From JAFGDI01 sp963667715 (GTDB lineage Bacteria > Planctomycetota > Phycisphaerae > Sedimentisphaerales > SM23-30), in assembly GCA_963667715.1 (NCBI GenBank), contig OY763926.1:1550001-1614000 (forward strand): a stretch of DNA of 64,000 nt, given 5' to 3'. Numbering within the stretch: position 1 is the stretch's first letter; every line of letters starts with the position of its first letter. The translations under genes and the position numbers were made by a program. Shown here piece by piece: positions 8,418-18,256 of the stretch. The notes under the pieces were generated by a model that saw only the letters and a program-made list of their open reading frames with translations, made no database searches and was not told the DNA's origin.

Positions 8418-9476
8418 TCAGTTTGAACTCGCTATTTGCCAGTTTAACAGCAAAATTGCCATATCTAGCATATTCACATATCCATCCTGATTATAGTCGC
8501 CATAATACCAGTACGCCGGTTCAAGCCAGTGATTCAGCATGATCTCCAGATCTTTATTGTCAACAATACCATCAGTATTACCATCGCCATTAATAAGCTC
8601 AAGTACCCCGACAGCTTCCAGATCAAAACCGCCTGATTCATATGTCTTCCACGCATCGCGGATCTTATGATTCGATTCGTAAAGCTCGTAACTGCCGCTT
8701 TCTGTATCAAGAGTTGACAGATCAGGCAAACTCACAGCTTCATCATAGTATTCACCGGTTCCGGGTATATCGACTATCCTTACATAATTAATATTTGCCA
8801 GATCCACTTCACCATTTTGAACTTCTTCTGTATTCTTGAGCTGGTTAAGGTCAAATGGTGTGCCCCAGCATTTACCGTTGTAGTTGAAGTGCTTACCTGC
8901 CAGGTTATAGACATTTGCCGGATCGAGTGGGGCGTAGCTGCTGATAGCAACATTCTCATCATTCAACGAAACTGATGGAAATCTTACAAAACTTATTCCG
9001 TCTGATGAAACGTCTACAAAGGCAAGTTCTGCAAAGAAGAGCTCTGGAGCAAAATTCGCGCTAAAACCATTTTCAAATACCACTATATCCGGCCCAGGCC
9101 CATCGGCTATTGCTTCCGCAAATCCCAGTACTATTGAGCCCGGCTCTGAGCCGCGTGACGCATCGCCCAGCGAACATATATCAAATTGATCACCTGTTGC
9201 CGGCCCTAACGCCTTAGCCGGATCTTTCCAGCTAGCTGCTACTGTCCCCGCCGGGTTATACGAAACACAGCTCGAAGCCCATTGAGAAAAAATAGTTCTG
9301 CTAACTGTTGCAGAGTTGGGCTCCTGAATGATAATTGGAAAGCCGCTGATCGCAGGATCGGGGACCATTGCCCCGTAATGATCAGGATTAGAGGGTGATG
9401 AATAGTCGCCAGCCAATATCTCAGTACTGAATATATTTAGCAGGCTAACTAATATTAAAACTATATAAATATACAA
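8418..9476 (-). CDS. cobalamin-riboswitch-controlled secreted protein with dockerin-like C-terminus
   Basis: Exported protein of a family I recognise only loosely as cell-surface proteins found with B12 uptake genes. The expression control is clear: a cobalamin riboswitch lies immediately upstream. I favour the TTG start at 9476 (AGGT six bases upstream; signal peptide MYIYIVLILVSLLNIF to EILA). A GTG at 9509 is in frame but lacks a ribosome site. The mature domain has many Asp/Gly turns (VFENGFSANFAPELFFAELA, VRIVDIPGTGEYYDEAVSLP). The C-terminus holds two EF-hand-like loops, DGNTDGIVDNKD and DYNQDGYVNMLD, as in type I dockerins. B12 capture or a B12-dependent surface function is inferred from the riboswitch. 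No transporter is adjacent. Confidence 0.8.
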   Translation of the reverse strand: MYIYIVLILVSLLNIFSTEILAGDYSSPSNPDHYGAMVPDPAISGFPIIIQEPNSATVSRTIFSQWASSCVSYNPAGTVAASWKDPAKALGPATGDQFDICSLGDASRGSEPGSIVLGFAEAIADGPGPDIVVFENGFSANFAPELFFAELAFVDVSSDGISFVRFPSVSLNDENVAISSYAPLDPANVYNLAGKHFNYNGKCWGTPFDLNQLKNTEEVQNGEVDLANINYVRIVDIPGTGEYYDEAVSLPDLSTLDTESGSYELYESNHKIRDAWKTYESGGFDLEAVGVLELINGDGNTDGIVDNKDLEIMLNHWLEPAYWYYGDYNQDGYVNMLDMAILLLNWQIASSN

Positions 9477-9639
9477 TTTCTTACCTAAGTTGCTTACGCG
9501 TAATACCACCGGTGTTGGTATCGAAATAAAACCGGCAACGTCGGGAAGGGTGATCTGGTGCTGAGATGTGATTGACTTTTACTGTCACATGCCCGGCTAC
9601 CAATAAATTCTACCCGCGAAGGTAATCCAGGTTAATCTT

Positions 9640-9780
9640 AATAACAGCCTGGTCTTCTGGCTTCCGGGTCTATCCTTCAACTGTGCCTTCCCAACTTATT
9701 TGTCAGTGGCATAATTACAGTTGTCGTAACCGGTTACAGCGGCGCGTCCGCGACTGATTCTCACAGTCTTCCATAAAAGG
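9640..9780 (-). promoter_or_regulatory. cobalamin (adenosylcobalamin-type) riboswitch
   Basis: Read on the minus strand, the aptamer landmarks appear in order. First comes GGAAGACTGTGAGAATCAGTC, the GGAA..GGTGAGAATC-like P3 region (9752-9772). Then GCGGACGCGCCGCTGTAA, the B12 box core GCCACTG (complement of 9704-9710), GGGAAGGC, and GACCCGGAAGCCAGAAGACC near the 3' end (9650-9670). This is the class-defining arrangement. About 165 nt separate the aptamer from the coding start and probably hold the expression platform (CTTCGCGGGTAGAAT around 9608-9622). Repression of the downstream gene at high cobalamin is the expected behaviour. Confidence 0.92.
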
Positions 9781-9789
9781 ATATATTTG

Positions 9790-10416
9790 TTCTACCTTTT
9801 AAGCTATTATCTCTAAAATTCTAGCATAACCAATGTCTCTTGCAAAGTATTTATTAACTTAAACGACAATCTGAGCAGTTTATAAATCTTTTAATTCTCT
9901 AATAATAAATACTTTATAACTTTTAAATTGCTGATTCCATTTTACGTTTCGATTTTGGCTATATCTATATGATGGCTATTAATCTTTACATACACATTCT
10001 TCTGGTAATATTTCTTTTGTGGCTTTGACTTGATCGCGTGATGTTAGTTTGGGTAATTAACAGCATGCTAATTTAGGAAGTTTATTACGTTTGTATTAAA
10101 TTATCATTATATGGAACGATAAGTTTTTTTTACTTTTCATGTGATTTCTAATTACAATTATGTATTGCACTTATACAGCTGACCGCCTGGTTAATTGCTA
10201 TTATTTATTACTTAAATATCTATTAATCATAACTATATATATGACTCATACTTGAACTATATAAAGAGTAGACGCCATACGTGATTGCCATCTATGGTGG
10301 TTTGGTTCAAAATGCTTAACCTTGTGAAATAATTACCACTATTTGTTAAGGTATGCTATAATAAGCACTTCAATCATTAACTGTGTTTTCGTTGTCCGTA
10401 TACAAGGTTTAGCCAA
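9790..10416. other. AT-rich intergenic region between divergent genes
   Basis: It holds the promoter for the riboswitch transcript (minus) and for the PEP-CTERM gene (plus). A plausible plus-strand sigma-70 promoter is TTACCA (10333-10338), 18-bp spacer, TATAAT (10357-10362). Nothing else stands out. Confidence 0.5.
10333..10362 (+). promoter_or_regulatory. sigma-70-like promoter for the PEP-CTERM gene
   Basis: TTACCA and a consensus TATAAT are separated by 18 bp, 54 bp before the ATG. The -35 box is weak. Confidence 0.45.
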
Positions 10417-11442
10417 ATGATAAAAAAAATTATTGTTTTAGTTTTAGCTTTTTCAGTAGTGTGTAAAGCTTCTAGTTATGTTCAGAAATATTCTTTCAGT
10501 GAACTTAAAAGTGATCTGACTGCCATGATGCTCTATGCTTCGGCTAGCGATGATAATGGAGAGATCTTTTCGCTTTTCTATGGTAATGGTAAAAATGGAT
10601 ATGCCTCTGGAATAACAAAAGTCAATTCTGATGGTGAAGCTTCTGTTTTAGTTACTCCGGCTCAGTTTTTCTTCGGTGCAAATAGCCTGAAGATCGTCTC
10701 CATCTATAACTTCTCTCAATATGGCGATAATGTTTATTTTGTTGATACTATGACTGAACAGGCTTATGCCGCCAATAAAAACACCGGAGATCTCAGTGTG
10801 ATCGCTTCTGGTGCCCAGTTGAGTGACCTATTAAACTACCCAGATAATTATAGCTTTGGTACCGTTGGTGATGCCTGTAGCAATGGGTTCTATTTCTTTG
10901 AGGAACAGAGCCAGAATCTGTTACTGGTAAATAATAACGGTCTTCAAATTGGCGTCTCTAGTGATCAGCTTTATGATCTTATGGGTAATAGCTCTCTTTC
11001 TGCTGGCATGACCTCTGATAATGATAACAATTTATACTGGCAAAGTATGGGAAATATTTACCGCTGGGATATCCAGGCCGCAGCCGGTGAGCTTGTGCTC
11101 AGTCAGGATACTATTTTGAGTATCACTGGTAATGATAGTATCAGTGCCAGGGACATGTTCTTTGCTCCTGACGGCAATATTTACTTCTATGACTATACTT
11201 CTGGTATTCTATGTTTCGACCCGGAAAGTGCCTCTGACTCTCTTGATATGATCTTATCTGTTCAGGAACTAAAGGACGGCCCGGCTGGAAGCTCAAATAT
11301 CTACGGACTCTCCTGGTGTGATGATAATATAGCTTTCACTCAGCTTACCAAGGGCTATTTTGCTGTGCCGGAGCCTGGTGTTATTAGCTTATTGACTCTC
11401 GGCGGAGCCGCTCTGCTGCGTAGGGCTAAAAAGCAGGCTTAA
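10417..11442 (+). CDS. PEP-CTERM sorting-signal protein, propeller-like
   Basis: Exported surface protein of unknown function. Signal peptide MIKKIIVLVLAFSVVCKA; C-terminus VPEPGVISLLTLGGAALLRR, a classic PEP-CTERM tail (Pro-Glu-Pro, hydrophobic helix, Arg-rich end). Such tails are recognised by an exosortase and usually mark biofilm or extracellular-matrix proteins; no exosortase gene is in this window. The 300-residue ectodomain has repeated segments such as GDNVYFVDTMTEQAYAAN, DNNLYWQSMGNIYRWD and DGNIYFYDYTSGILCFD. These are reminiscent of beta-propeller blades, so a six- or seven-bladed propeller is a reasonable guess. AAGG eight bases upstream supports the start. A hairpin (11511-11534) separates it from the next gene. 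Confidence 0.85.
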   Translation: MIKKIIVLVLAFSVVCKASSYVQKYSFSELKSDLTAMMLYASASDDNGEIFSLFYGNGKNGYASGITKVNSDGEASVLVTPAQFFFGANSLKIVSIYNFSQYGDNVYFVDTMTEQAYAANKNTGDLSVIASGAQLSDLLNYPDNYSFGTVGDACSNGFYFFEEQSQNLLLVNNNGLQIGVSSDQLYDLMGNSSLSAGMTSDNDNNLYWQSMGNIYRWDIQAAAGELVLSQDTILSITGNDSISARDMFFAPDGNIYFYDYTSGILCFDPESASDSLDMILSVQELKDGPAGSSNIYGLSWCDDNIAFTQLTKGYFAVPEPGVISLLTLGGAALLRRAKKQA

Positions 11443-11510
11443 ATTAACTGCCTTATATATACTTTCGATATTTGGCTCGAAAACGAGATAATAACCCCAG
11501 AAATTCATTT

Positions 11511-11534
11511 ACAAGGCCCTGTTCCGGCCTTTGT
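11511..11534 (+). terminator. weak terminator-like hairpin
   Basis: ACAAGGCC pairs with GGCCTTTGT, 70 bp after the PEP-CTERM gene. There is no T-run, so it may only attenuate. Confidence 0.35.
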
Positions 11535-11690
11535 GTTAAACGCTGAGCAGTCAAAAGTGCGAAACAGCACTTTAAAATACTTGTTTGAAATGATTTACTG
11601 AGTATTATATTACTGAAGTTTTGTAAAAGGATATTGATCGACCCAATTTAGATTGTTAAGTTAAAACTGACTACGATACAGGTATTGTTA

Positions 11691-13838
11691 ATGAGAATGA
11701 ATGGACATAAAGCATTGTTGTTATTCGCATTATGCTTGCTTTGCTCTTCAGCAAGGTTACTTTATTCTGCTATTCCTGACAATATGGCTGTTCTTGTACC
11801 TGGTTATCATGTGATTTATGAAAACCAACAAGCCAGGCAAGTTGGCTCTTTTGTTTACCGTGAATCAGATGGCAGTTTCTTCACTTCTTCCTACGGCTCA
11901 GATTTCGCTATCCGATGTTTTAACCCGCAGCAGGATTCTGAACCTAATTATCCTGATCCATATCAGGTCTTTAATGTTAAAAAAGATGACTCTGGGGTCT
12001 CTTGGCAATGTGCTGATGATGCCAGTCTGCTTAAAGTTGCCGGCAGCTATAATGTCGTTGATGGTACTTATGACACATATGCATATTCAATGATCAGTGG
12101 TATGGTATTGAACCCAAAACCGGTAACTGTTAATGGTACTTTTTACGATGCCGGCGAACTCGCTATTCTCAGTGATTCTGCTGAGACCCGATCTGCTCAA
12201 ACTTCCAAACGTATTCTAACCTGGGATATGCGAGAGATAGGGGCGCCAACTGATAATCCAGACCCAAATGATCCAAACGTTTGTGCAGCTTTTGACCCAT
12301 TATCTCCTCAGTATGACCCTGAGAATTTGCCTGATATGGCCAATGCTCATTATTCTTATAGTTTACTTGATATCCAAAAATTTGGTAAGCACTTTGGCTA
12401 CGGCTGTGTAAACTGGAATGATACTTTTAACTATATACTTACCTTACAGGATATGGCCTGGGCTTTAGGGGTGGGATATGTTCTCCCTACCGATGATGAC
12501 CGCTCTGGTGATAAAAGGGTATGCTTCTCTACTAGTGGTAAAAAAATATATTTCAGCTCGAAAGACAGTAGAAATGATGGAGCCTGCTATATTCACCCCG
12601 ATACGTTCGAGATGATCTGCAACGGCGAAGGTACATATACCGGCATATGGTCTCTCGATATCGAAACCAAAGAGCTTAAAAGACTTTTTGATGATTCTGA
12701 CTCTCAGGGGGCCTGTATTATATCCTCTGAAATGGACGTCTTGCCTGTCGGACGCAGAAATCTTACCGGTTTGCCTTATGATGACAGTGTTGATCAGATT
12801 CTTTTCGATGGCTCAAATATCAGTGGTAACCTTTGCGGTATGAATTGCCTGGTTGATAATGGCTCTGATGAACCTTCTATTTACCCGGTTATTGACGGCT
12901 TTGATTTCCTCAATTTCGCCGAAATTGATGTATACTCGCTCGGCTACTATAAGATCGATCTCAATGACCCGGAAACATTTCCTCAACATGAAGTTACTGA
13001 AGGATTCCCGTTCGATCCTAATAATATCTGCTACGAAAGTTATGTAAATATCGAAAAGTGGCCTAAAATATGGTCTATTACAACTGATAAAGATAATAAT
13101 ATTTATTTCTATATACGTGGTGCCTATGGCGTTTATCGCTATGATACTGCTGGCCGTCTCATATGTATTAGAAATATGCCTCAAACTATGACCTTCAATG
13201 TTGATGCTTATTCTGAATTGTATGATTGCTCCAGCTTTCTTGACGATGAACAGTCTGGCGTATATAATTGCTCCAGCTATCGGCTGGCTACCAGATATAT
13301 AAATTATGGCCCTGAGGGCAGTCAGTATGAGATGCCACAGCTTATGTTCATGTCTTCCGCTGGAAAGACTGTCGGTGGTATAAATGCCTTCAAACCATGC
13401 GATTTCGACCGTGACGGCATAATAACCGCTGCTGACGTTGACTTCTTTGAAACTCAGCTTAAAAGGGGAAATGATGTGCCCTCTTGTTATGACGATGATT
13501 ACCTTGACTATCTTAAAGCCGACTTGAATGGCAGTGGTCGTAATGTCCGCTACTTAGTGCCTGAAGATACTCTGCCCGGCAGAACTGACCCTGTCGAACT
13601 TGGTAATGTAGCTGTAACTCAGAAGGATGTTGAAGTTTTTTACCAGTTTGTTACTCCCGGTAATATAAATCTCGATGACACTGTTGACATGCAGGATTAC
13701 CTGGCATTTGCCGCGAATTTTATGACCTATCCTGACTCTGCCCCCGGTTGGGCTGAGGGTGACTTCGATTTCGATGACGATGTAGATATGGATGATTTGC
13801 TCTTATTAGTTGAGTCGTGGCTTAAGTATGATGATTAG
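11691..13838 (+). CDS. large secreted protein with C-terminal dockerin-like repeats
   Basis: Exported protein of about 715 aa with no recognised catalytic domain. The ATG at 11691 follows ACAGG at a sensible distance and begins a signal peptide ending near SARLLYSA. The body contains many short hydrophobic/aromatic strands (NIYFYIRGAYGVYRYD, KIYFSSKDSRNDG), which suggests a propeller-like fold. The last 150 residues contain three calcium-loop segments: DFDRDGIITAADVDFF (about 572), NINLDDTVDMQDYLAF (about 656) and DFDFDDDVDMDDLLLL (about 690). This is the dockerin type I pattern. Its stop codon overlaps the start of the following pseudopilin gene, so it opens the long pseudopilin-MoxR-Bat operon. 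A structural or substrate-binding surface role is inferred. Confidence 0.8.
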   Translation: MRMNGHKALLLFALCLLCSSARLLYSAIPDNMAVLVPGYHVIYENQQARQVGSFVYRESDGSFFTSSYGSDFAIRCFNPQQDSEPNYPDPYQVFNVKKDDSGVSWQCADDASLLKVAGSYNVVDGTYDTYAYSMISGMVLNPKPVTVNGTFYDAGELAILSDSAETRSAQTSKRILTWDMREIGAPTDNPDPNDPNVCAAFDPLSPQYDPENLPDMANAHYSYSLLDIQKFGKHFGYGCVNWNDTFNYILTLQDMAWALGVGYVLPTDDDRSGDKRVCFSTSGKKIYFSSKDSRNDGACYIHPDTFEMICNGEGTYTGIWSLDIETKELKRLFDDSDSQGACIISSEMDVLPVGRRNLTGLPYDDSVDQILFDGSNISGNLCGMNCLVDNGSDEPSIYPVIDGFDFLNFAEIDVYSLGYYKIDLNDPETFPQHEVTEGFPFDPNNICYESYVNIEKWPKIWSITTDKDNNIYFYIRGAYGVYRYDTAGRLICIRNMPQTMTFNVDAYSELYDCSSFLDDEQSGVYNCSSYRLATRYINYGPEGSQYEMPQLMFMSSAGKTVGGINAFKPCDFDRDGIITAADVDFFETQLKRGNDVPSCYDDDYLDYLKADLNGSGRNVRYLVPEDTLPGRTDPVELGNVAVTQKDVEVFYQFVTPGNINLDDTVDMQDYLAFAANFMTYPDSAPGWAEGDFDFDDDVDMDDLLLLVESWLKYDD

Positions 13839-14616
13839 TACTGAAAAATATGATCGCAAGCTTACCGCTTTCACTCTGATTGAGCTGCTTGTTGTAATAA
13901 CTATTATCGCCATTCTGGTTTCGATATTACTACCATCGTTGAGTCGTGCCCGCAAGCAGGCTCGTCTGATTGTCTGTAATACCAATCTGAAATCTATCGG
14001 TACTGCTTTGCTAATGTATTCGATGGATAATAAAGACTATTTACCGGATAGGGAAACTGTTGGCGGCTGGAAGTTCAGAGCCGCGCCAGGTTATAAAGAC
14101 CCGGATAATATGTTTGCCTTACCGGAAACTTATGGCCTTGCCGCCGTATTAGATGGCAGGTCTGTTGACGAAATGACTGCGGTATTAAAAGGTAAATCCA
14201 AATATCTTGACGGACAAAGTGAAGTTTGGGTCTGTCCCGACCATCCCGAGCAGTGGATGAAGGAACTTGGGAATACCTATTCGTACCGCACTGATAGTAT
14301 TATTAGAAATAACTCTGTTACTAAACTAATGAAACCTGTGCTGAAAACTAACTATACGGCTGCTGGTAAACCTGCTCCTCCGGTTATTACTGCTGAACAA
14401 TGGCTGATAATGGACAATATAGCCCAGATGCCTTATACTTCAGGTTTTGCTTTACCCGAAGGGGTATTTCCTAGGGGCTTTTCTTTTACGCCTGAACCGG
14501 GAAGATATCCGCATATGTTTGGTGGTCATTACAGACAAGTTTCTAATACTCTTTTCCTTGATCTTCATGTTCAGAGGTCAATGTACACCTTTGATGGGAA
14601 AGTTCTGTTCAAATAG
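13828..14616 (+). CDS. prepilin-type N-terminal cleavage domain pseudopilin
   Basis: Pseudopilin with the prepilin signal KLTAFTLIELLVVITIIAIL and a roughly 200-residue soluble domain with several Tyr/Trp-rich segments. Tandem ATG codons at 13828/13831 overlap the stop of the upstream dockerin gene (ATGATGATTAG), indicating translational coupling. The C-terminal HYRQVSNTLFLDLHVQ resembles the position of the H-X9-DG motif but lacks the DG, so it is a divergent member. It lies inside an operon with MoxR and Bat-type genes. It may form a pseudopilus linked to that envelope machinery; this is inference from position only. Confidence 0.88.
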   Translation: MMISTEKYDRKLTAFTLIELLVVITIIAILVSILLPSLSRARKQARLIVCNTNLKSIGTALLMYSMDNKDYLPDRETVGGWKFRAAPGYKDPDNMFALPETYGLAAVLDGRSVDEMTAVLKGKSKYLDGQSEVWVCPDHPEQWMKELGNTYSYRTDSIIRNNSVTKLMKPVLKTNYTAAGKPAPPVITAEQWLIMDNIAQMPYTSGFALPEGVFPRGFSFTPEPGRYPHMFGGHYRQVSNTLFLDLHVQRSMYTFDGKVLFK

Positions 14617-14630
14617 AAAGACTTGTTTCT

Positions 14631-16844
14631 TTGAGTTGTAATAGTATAAAAACAATTTTTATATTACTATTGCTGCTTTGCAGCTCAGTATTTTCCGGCA
14701 ATAAGATCAAATTCGATTATGTTGGCGGCAGAATTATTGCCAATTGCCGAATTATAATAAATGGCAAAGCTATACCATCAAATATCCTTATCGATCTTGG
14801 AATTAAAGGCGCTGCTATTCTACATCCGGCTATACATAAATCCCTGAATGTGAAGCAGGGGGATAGTTTTTCTTTTCGCTTTGACAGTGGCTGCGAATTA
14901 AAATTTTCCAGTTTTGATGTTGTGAATTACGGTCTCTTAAATTATTTCAATAATTATGAATCTGATAGTTTGGAAGATATCCCTTTCTGGGCTGTTTTAG
15001 GGCAAGAAGCTTTTGGCACCGATACTCAGATACTGCTCGATATAGAAAAACGAGAATTATTATTTGGAGATATTTATCCGGTAGATAACAGTGCCCTTAC
15101 CATTACCACCAAGGCAGGTGATTCAGTCCATTTTGCTGATTTTGAGCCTCTTGAAAATTATAAATTAAAAGCGGCACTTAGTACATCTACATTTGAAACC
15201 TGGATTGACGGCGTTTGTGCGGATCTGGCGGATATTTCAACTAATGGTTTGGATTATTGCTTATTAGGTGGATTGGATATTGCCAGATATACCCCCATTA
15301 GAAGATTTGACAGAAGCCAAAGTATTATGTATACGTATGATGCCGTTATCGGCAATGTTTTCTGGCAAAGCTTCAAAGTAGTCTTTGATTATTCTAATAA
15401 TAAAATATTCCTGTCTCCCAAAGATAGTGCTACACCGAATATTGCATTAAATAATTATTATACGCTCGCTGAGCATAGCAATTACGAAGCTATGGTACAG
15501 TATATCAATGGTCATCCTGATTTTGCCATGAAAGACATAGAAGGTTTGAGGATACTCTCAGCTTTGTTCTCTGAATCCAACTTAAATATCGATTGTATCT
15601 GCAATGTGGCTGAAAGTATGCTCGATATCTTCAGTCGTGAATTTGTTGTTGATGCCATTATCTCAAATATCTGCATGTTACCTAAAGAAAAACAGTTGGC
15701 CCCAGATATTGAAAAACTCCTGCTCAATGCTAAAAAGTGGTTGTCTGATTCTCAGGATCATTCTGTCAAGAAATACGTCATTGAAGCTCGCATTGGCCAT
15801 ATCCTGGTTGCCACCGGCAGGGAAGAGCTTGGTTATGAGTATCTACTTTCTGCTCTCTTTAATCAGCCTGATAACTATAAAATAAATTTCTTTATGGCTG
15901 ATTATTACCAGAGAAAAGGTATGCTTACTAGAGCCTGGTTTCGATACCTTAAGGCTGCTGCCAGTTCTATGCTCTTTTCAGAATCTTTAAATGATTTGAA
16001 TAAATTATATAATTCTGAAGATTTCCGCCGTAGTTTTTCTGTTGGTGACAATTTGGATATGATCAAAACAGAGGAAACATATTTTTATCCGGGACTCACC
16101 CGCATGGACTGGAAGACCGATTGTTGCGGATTGCTGGAGTATTTTATTTTTACCGACAATAGTGAGCTTGGAGCTCTGCCTAAAGCTTTGGATACCATAT
16201 CCTGCTACTGCCCGGACTCTGGCCTGCATATTGTCCGCTATTATATCGACACTCCTGACTTATCATTATTTTCAAGTGATTACAGCTGTGAACTTGCTCA
16301 ACGATATGCCGCTAATGGTAGACCTGCGGTTTTTCTAAATGGTAAAGCTTATGGTTTCAGTTCCGAAAAACACCTGTCCCCGGAATTGATAGTTGATGAT
16401 CTCTATGCCAATAAAGATAAATTTGATCTGGTCAGAGCTGACGTTGATAGCGAAGTCATTGATAGAGATATTGTAAACTATACAGTATCGTTGCCACAAG
16501 ATGTGAAATATAGTTCTTGTGAAGCTATTTTAGTTGAAAACGCTATTATGGACTATTATGGTTATAAGTTAAGCGTAAATGATAATGTCTGTCGATTACT
16601 TGCCGATAGTCTGGATTATTCCGGAAATACTTTCAAACGCCAGATATCCTTAAAATCATTACAGAATCTATACGTTGATAGAATAAACAATATCGATAAA
16701 AAAATGACCGGATTAAGGACTTATTGGGTATCGACATATTTAGACCCGGATCAGTGTGGTTTATTGCTGAAGTTTTACGATAGCTCGCAGACTCTCTGTG
16801 CTATTGGCTACTCTCCTCTCAATAGTAAAAGGGGGGATAAATGA
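14631..16844 (+). CDS. exported retropepsin-like plus TPR protein
   Basis: Exported 737-aa protein. The TTG at 14631 begins a convincing signal peptide (SIKTIFILLLLLCSSVFSG). Residues 25-265 look like a pair of retropepsin-type lobes. The first has GKAIPSNILIDLGIKGAAIL, where DLG replaces the usual DTG; the second ends with AVIGNVFWQSFKVVFDY, the typical closing strand of bacterial gag-like aspartyl proteases. With DLG instead of D-T/S-G, activity is uncertain. Residues 280-450 are helical and TPR-like. The C-terminal 250 residues include a thioredoxin-like stretch (CELAQRYAANGRPAVFLNGK). Its stop overlaps the next start (ATGA), so it belongs to the operon. Function unknown; a periplasmic partner of the MoxR/Bat proteins is inferred. 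Confidence 0.7.
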   Translation: MSCNSIKTIFILLLLLCSSVFSGNKIKFDYVGGRIIANCRIIINGKAIPSNILIDLGIKGAAILHPAIHKSLNVKQGDSFSFRFDSGCELKFSSFDVVNYGLLNYFNNYESDSLEDIPFWAVLGQEAFGTDTQILLDIEKRELLFGDIYPVDNSALTITTKAGDSVHFADFEPLENYKLKAALSTSTFETWIDGVCADLADISTNGLDYCLLGGLDIARYTPIRRFDRSQSIMYTYDAVIGNVFWQSFKVVFDYSNNKIFLSPKDSATPNIALNNYYTLAEHSNYEAMVQYINGHPDFAMKDIEGLRILSALFSESNLNIDCICNVAESMLDIFSREFVVDAIISNICMLPKEKQLAPDIEKLLLNAKKWLSDSQDHSVKKYVIEARIGHILVATGREELGYEYLLSALFNQPDNYKINFFMADYYQRKGMLTRAWFRYLKAAASSMLFSESLNDLNKLYNSEDFRRSFSVGDNLDMIKTEETYFYPGLTRMDWKTDCCGLLEYFIFTDNSELGALPKALDTISCYCPDSGLHIVRYYIDTPDLSLFSSDYSCELAQRYAANGRPAVFLNGKAYGFSSEKHLSPELIVDDLYANKDKFDLVRADVDSEVIDRDIVNYTVSLPQDVKYSSCEAILVENAIMDYYGYKLSVNDNVCRLLADSLDYSGNTFKRQISLKSLQNLYVDRINNIDKKMTGLRTYWVSTYLDPDQCGLLLKFYDSSQTLCAIGYSPLNSKRGDK

Positions 16845-18256
16845 TATCGCAATATACAGATCAAGACTACGAATTAAAAGTGCAAAAGCTGCTCGCCTCT
16901 CACAATCGAAGGCACTGCCGTAACCTTGTCATAAATGCTATAAATACCGCACTATGGTATGCTGTGTTTATAAATGTGCTATTCGCTCTTATTTTCCTGG
17001 TATCCTCCGATGCGAATATTATATTACCATCATTAGCAAGCTTGGCGATTATTTTATCAGTAATTATATGGCATCTTAAAACAACTAAAAAGCTTTCATA
17101 TGCTGATATCCTTACAACGCTTGATGGTCACACAAATAATCATAACCTCCTATTAAATGGCTATCTACTCGCTGTAGAGGGAAAAATGTCCCTCTTTGCT
17201 CAGACTGCTATCAATAATGGCTATCTGTTCCTGTCAGATAATATCCAGCATAATATATTACCTTCTAAACAGCAACTATCCTGGACCAGAGCGGCTATCT
17301 TATTGCTTTCTCTGATTCTACCATCTTTAGCGGGAAGTTTTTCCTCAATCGCCAGCGATAATTATTCCAACCACCGCTCTCCAACGCAGTCTATGGCTCT
17401 GCCGGCTAAATCCGGATCTAATTTCTATTCACAAAAACATAGTATTGCTCTTTGCGATCAGGTTGAACATCTCGGTAGTAGTACCTCTGATCTTATTAAT
17501 TGTAAGCCAGAGAAGATTGATCAATACATTGCTGGTTCCGATAGTAACGGCAATGCCGGCTCTGGTACTCTTGCCACTGTTATAAATAAGCTTGGCAGCA
17601 GTTATCATGATAAATTACCCGATGAGGCTCTGCCTGACAGTATAGACAATAATAAAAGTATCGCTAAAATGTCATTAAAAGATGGAAGCACCTCTCAGGG
17701 GTCAGGTAAAAGTACTTCCTTTATGCCGAACATTTATAATTTACATGGGCCGGAAACTCACTCGGATACATCTGCCCATAACAGATTGTTTAGTGATAAG
17801 TATATTTCGGGTGCTGTCTCGTCAGATTCTTTTAGTACATCTAAAGCCAATCGTCCGGCTGATGATCATATTGCCTCAGGTACATTGAATTCCAGCTTAT
17901 TACCTTATATGACCGATAGACCCAGGGAGTTGATTAGACAGTTGAGCTCTTTGACTGATATAGATGGCGTTGCTTCTGGTTTAGGTGATTTGGGTACTTC
18001 TAAAGAAAGCCAGTCCAGAGCATCTATCTTTGTTAGCAGAATAATACCTGTCTTTATAAAGGGGCTAAAAATGAATGGTAATAGCAGTATCTTTTATCAG
18101 TCTTCTTTCTCTGATAAAGTTTCCATTCCAGGTTCTGAAAGTAACGATGAAATGAATTATTCATCTTTTAATCATATTGACAGCTATAATATGCCTGACA
18201 TATTTATTGATGAGTATAATGACTATTTAACCAAGTTGAGGAATTGTAATGACTGA
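16841..18256 (+). CDS. membrane protein of the MoxR/Bat operon
   Basis: Unrecognised membrane protein of 471 aa. Two transmembrane helices (about 32-54 and 61-77) flank a short loop. After an amphipathic cytoplasmic stretch there is a third helix (about 151-168), then a 300-residue Ser/Asn-rich, low-complexity tail predicted to lie outside. The gene overlaps its neighbours on both sides (ATGA at 16841 with the protease-like gene; ATGACTGA at 18249 with moxR), so all three are co-translated. Membrane proteins of similar layout precede MoxR in many planctomycete loci. A scaffold role for the MoxR/vWA complex is inferred; no enzymatic motif is visible. Confidence 0.75.
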   Translation: MISQYTDQDYELKVQKLLASHNRRHCRNLVINAINTALWYAVFINVLFALIFLVSSDANIILPSLASLAIILSVIIWHLKTTKKLSYADILTTLDGHTNNHNLLLNGYLLAVEGKMSLFAQTAINNGYLFLSDNIQHNILPSKQQLSWTRAAILLLSLILPSLAGSFSSIASDNYSNHRSPTQSMALPAKSGSNFYSQKHSIALCDQVEHLGSSTSDLINCKPEKIDQYIAGSDSNGNAGSGTLATVINKLGSSYHDKLPDEALPDSIDNNKSIAKMSLKDGSTSQGSGKSTSFMPNIYNLHGPETHSDTSAHNRLFSDKYISGAVSSDSFSTSKANRPADDHIASGTLNSSLLPYMTDRPRELIRQLSSLTDIDGVASGLGDLGTSKESQSRASIFVSRIIPVFIKGLKMNGNSSIFYQSSFSDKVSIPGSESNDEMNYSSFNHIDSYNMPDIFIDEYNDYLTKLRNCND

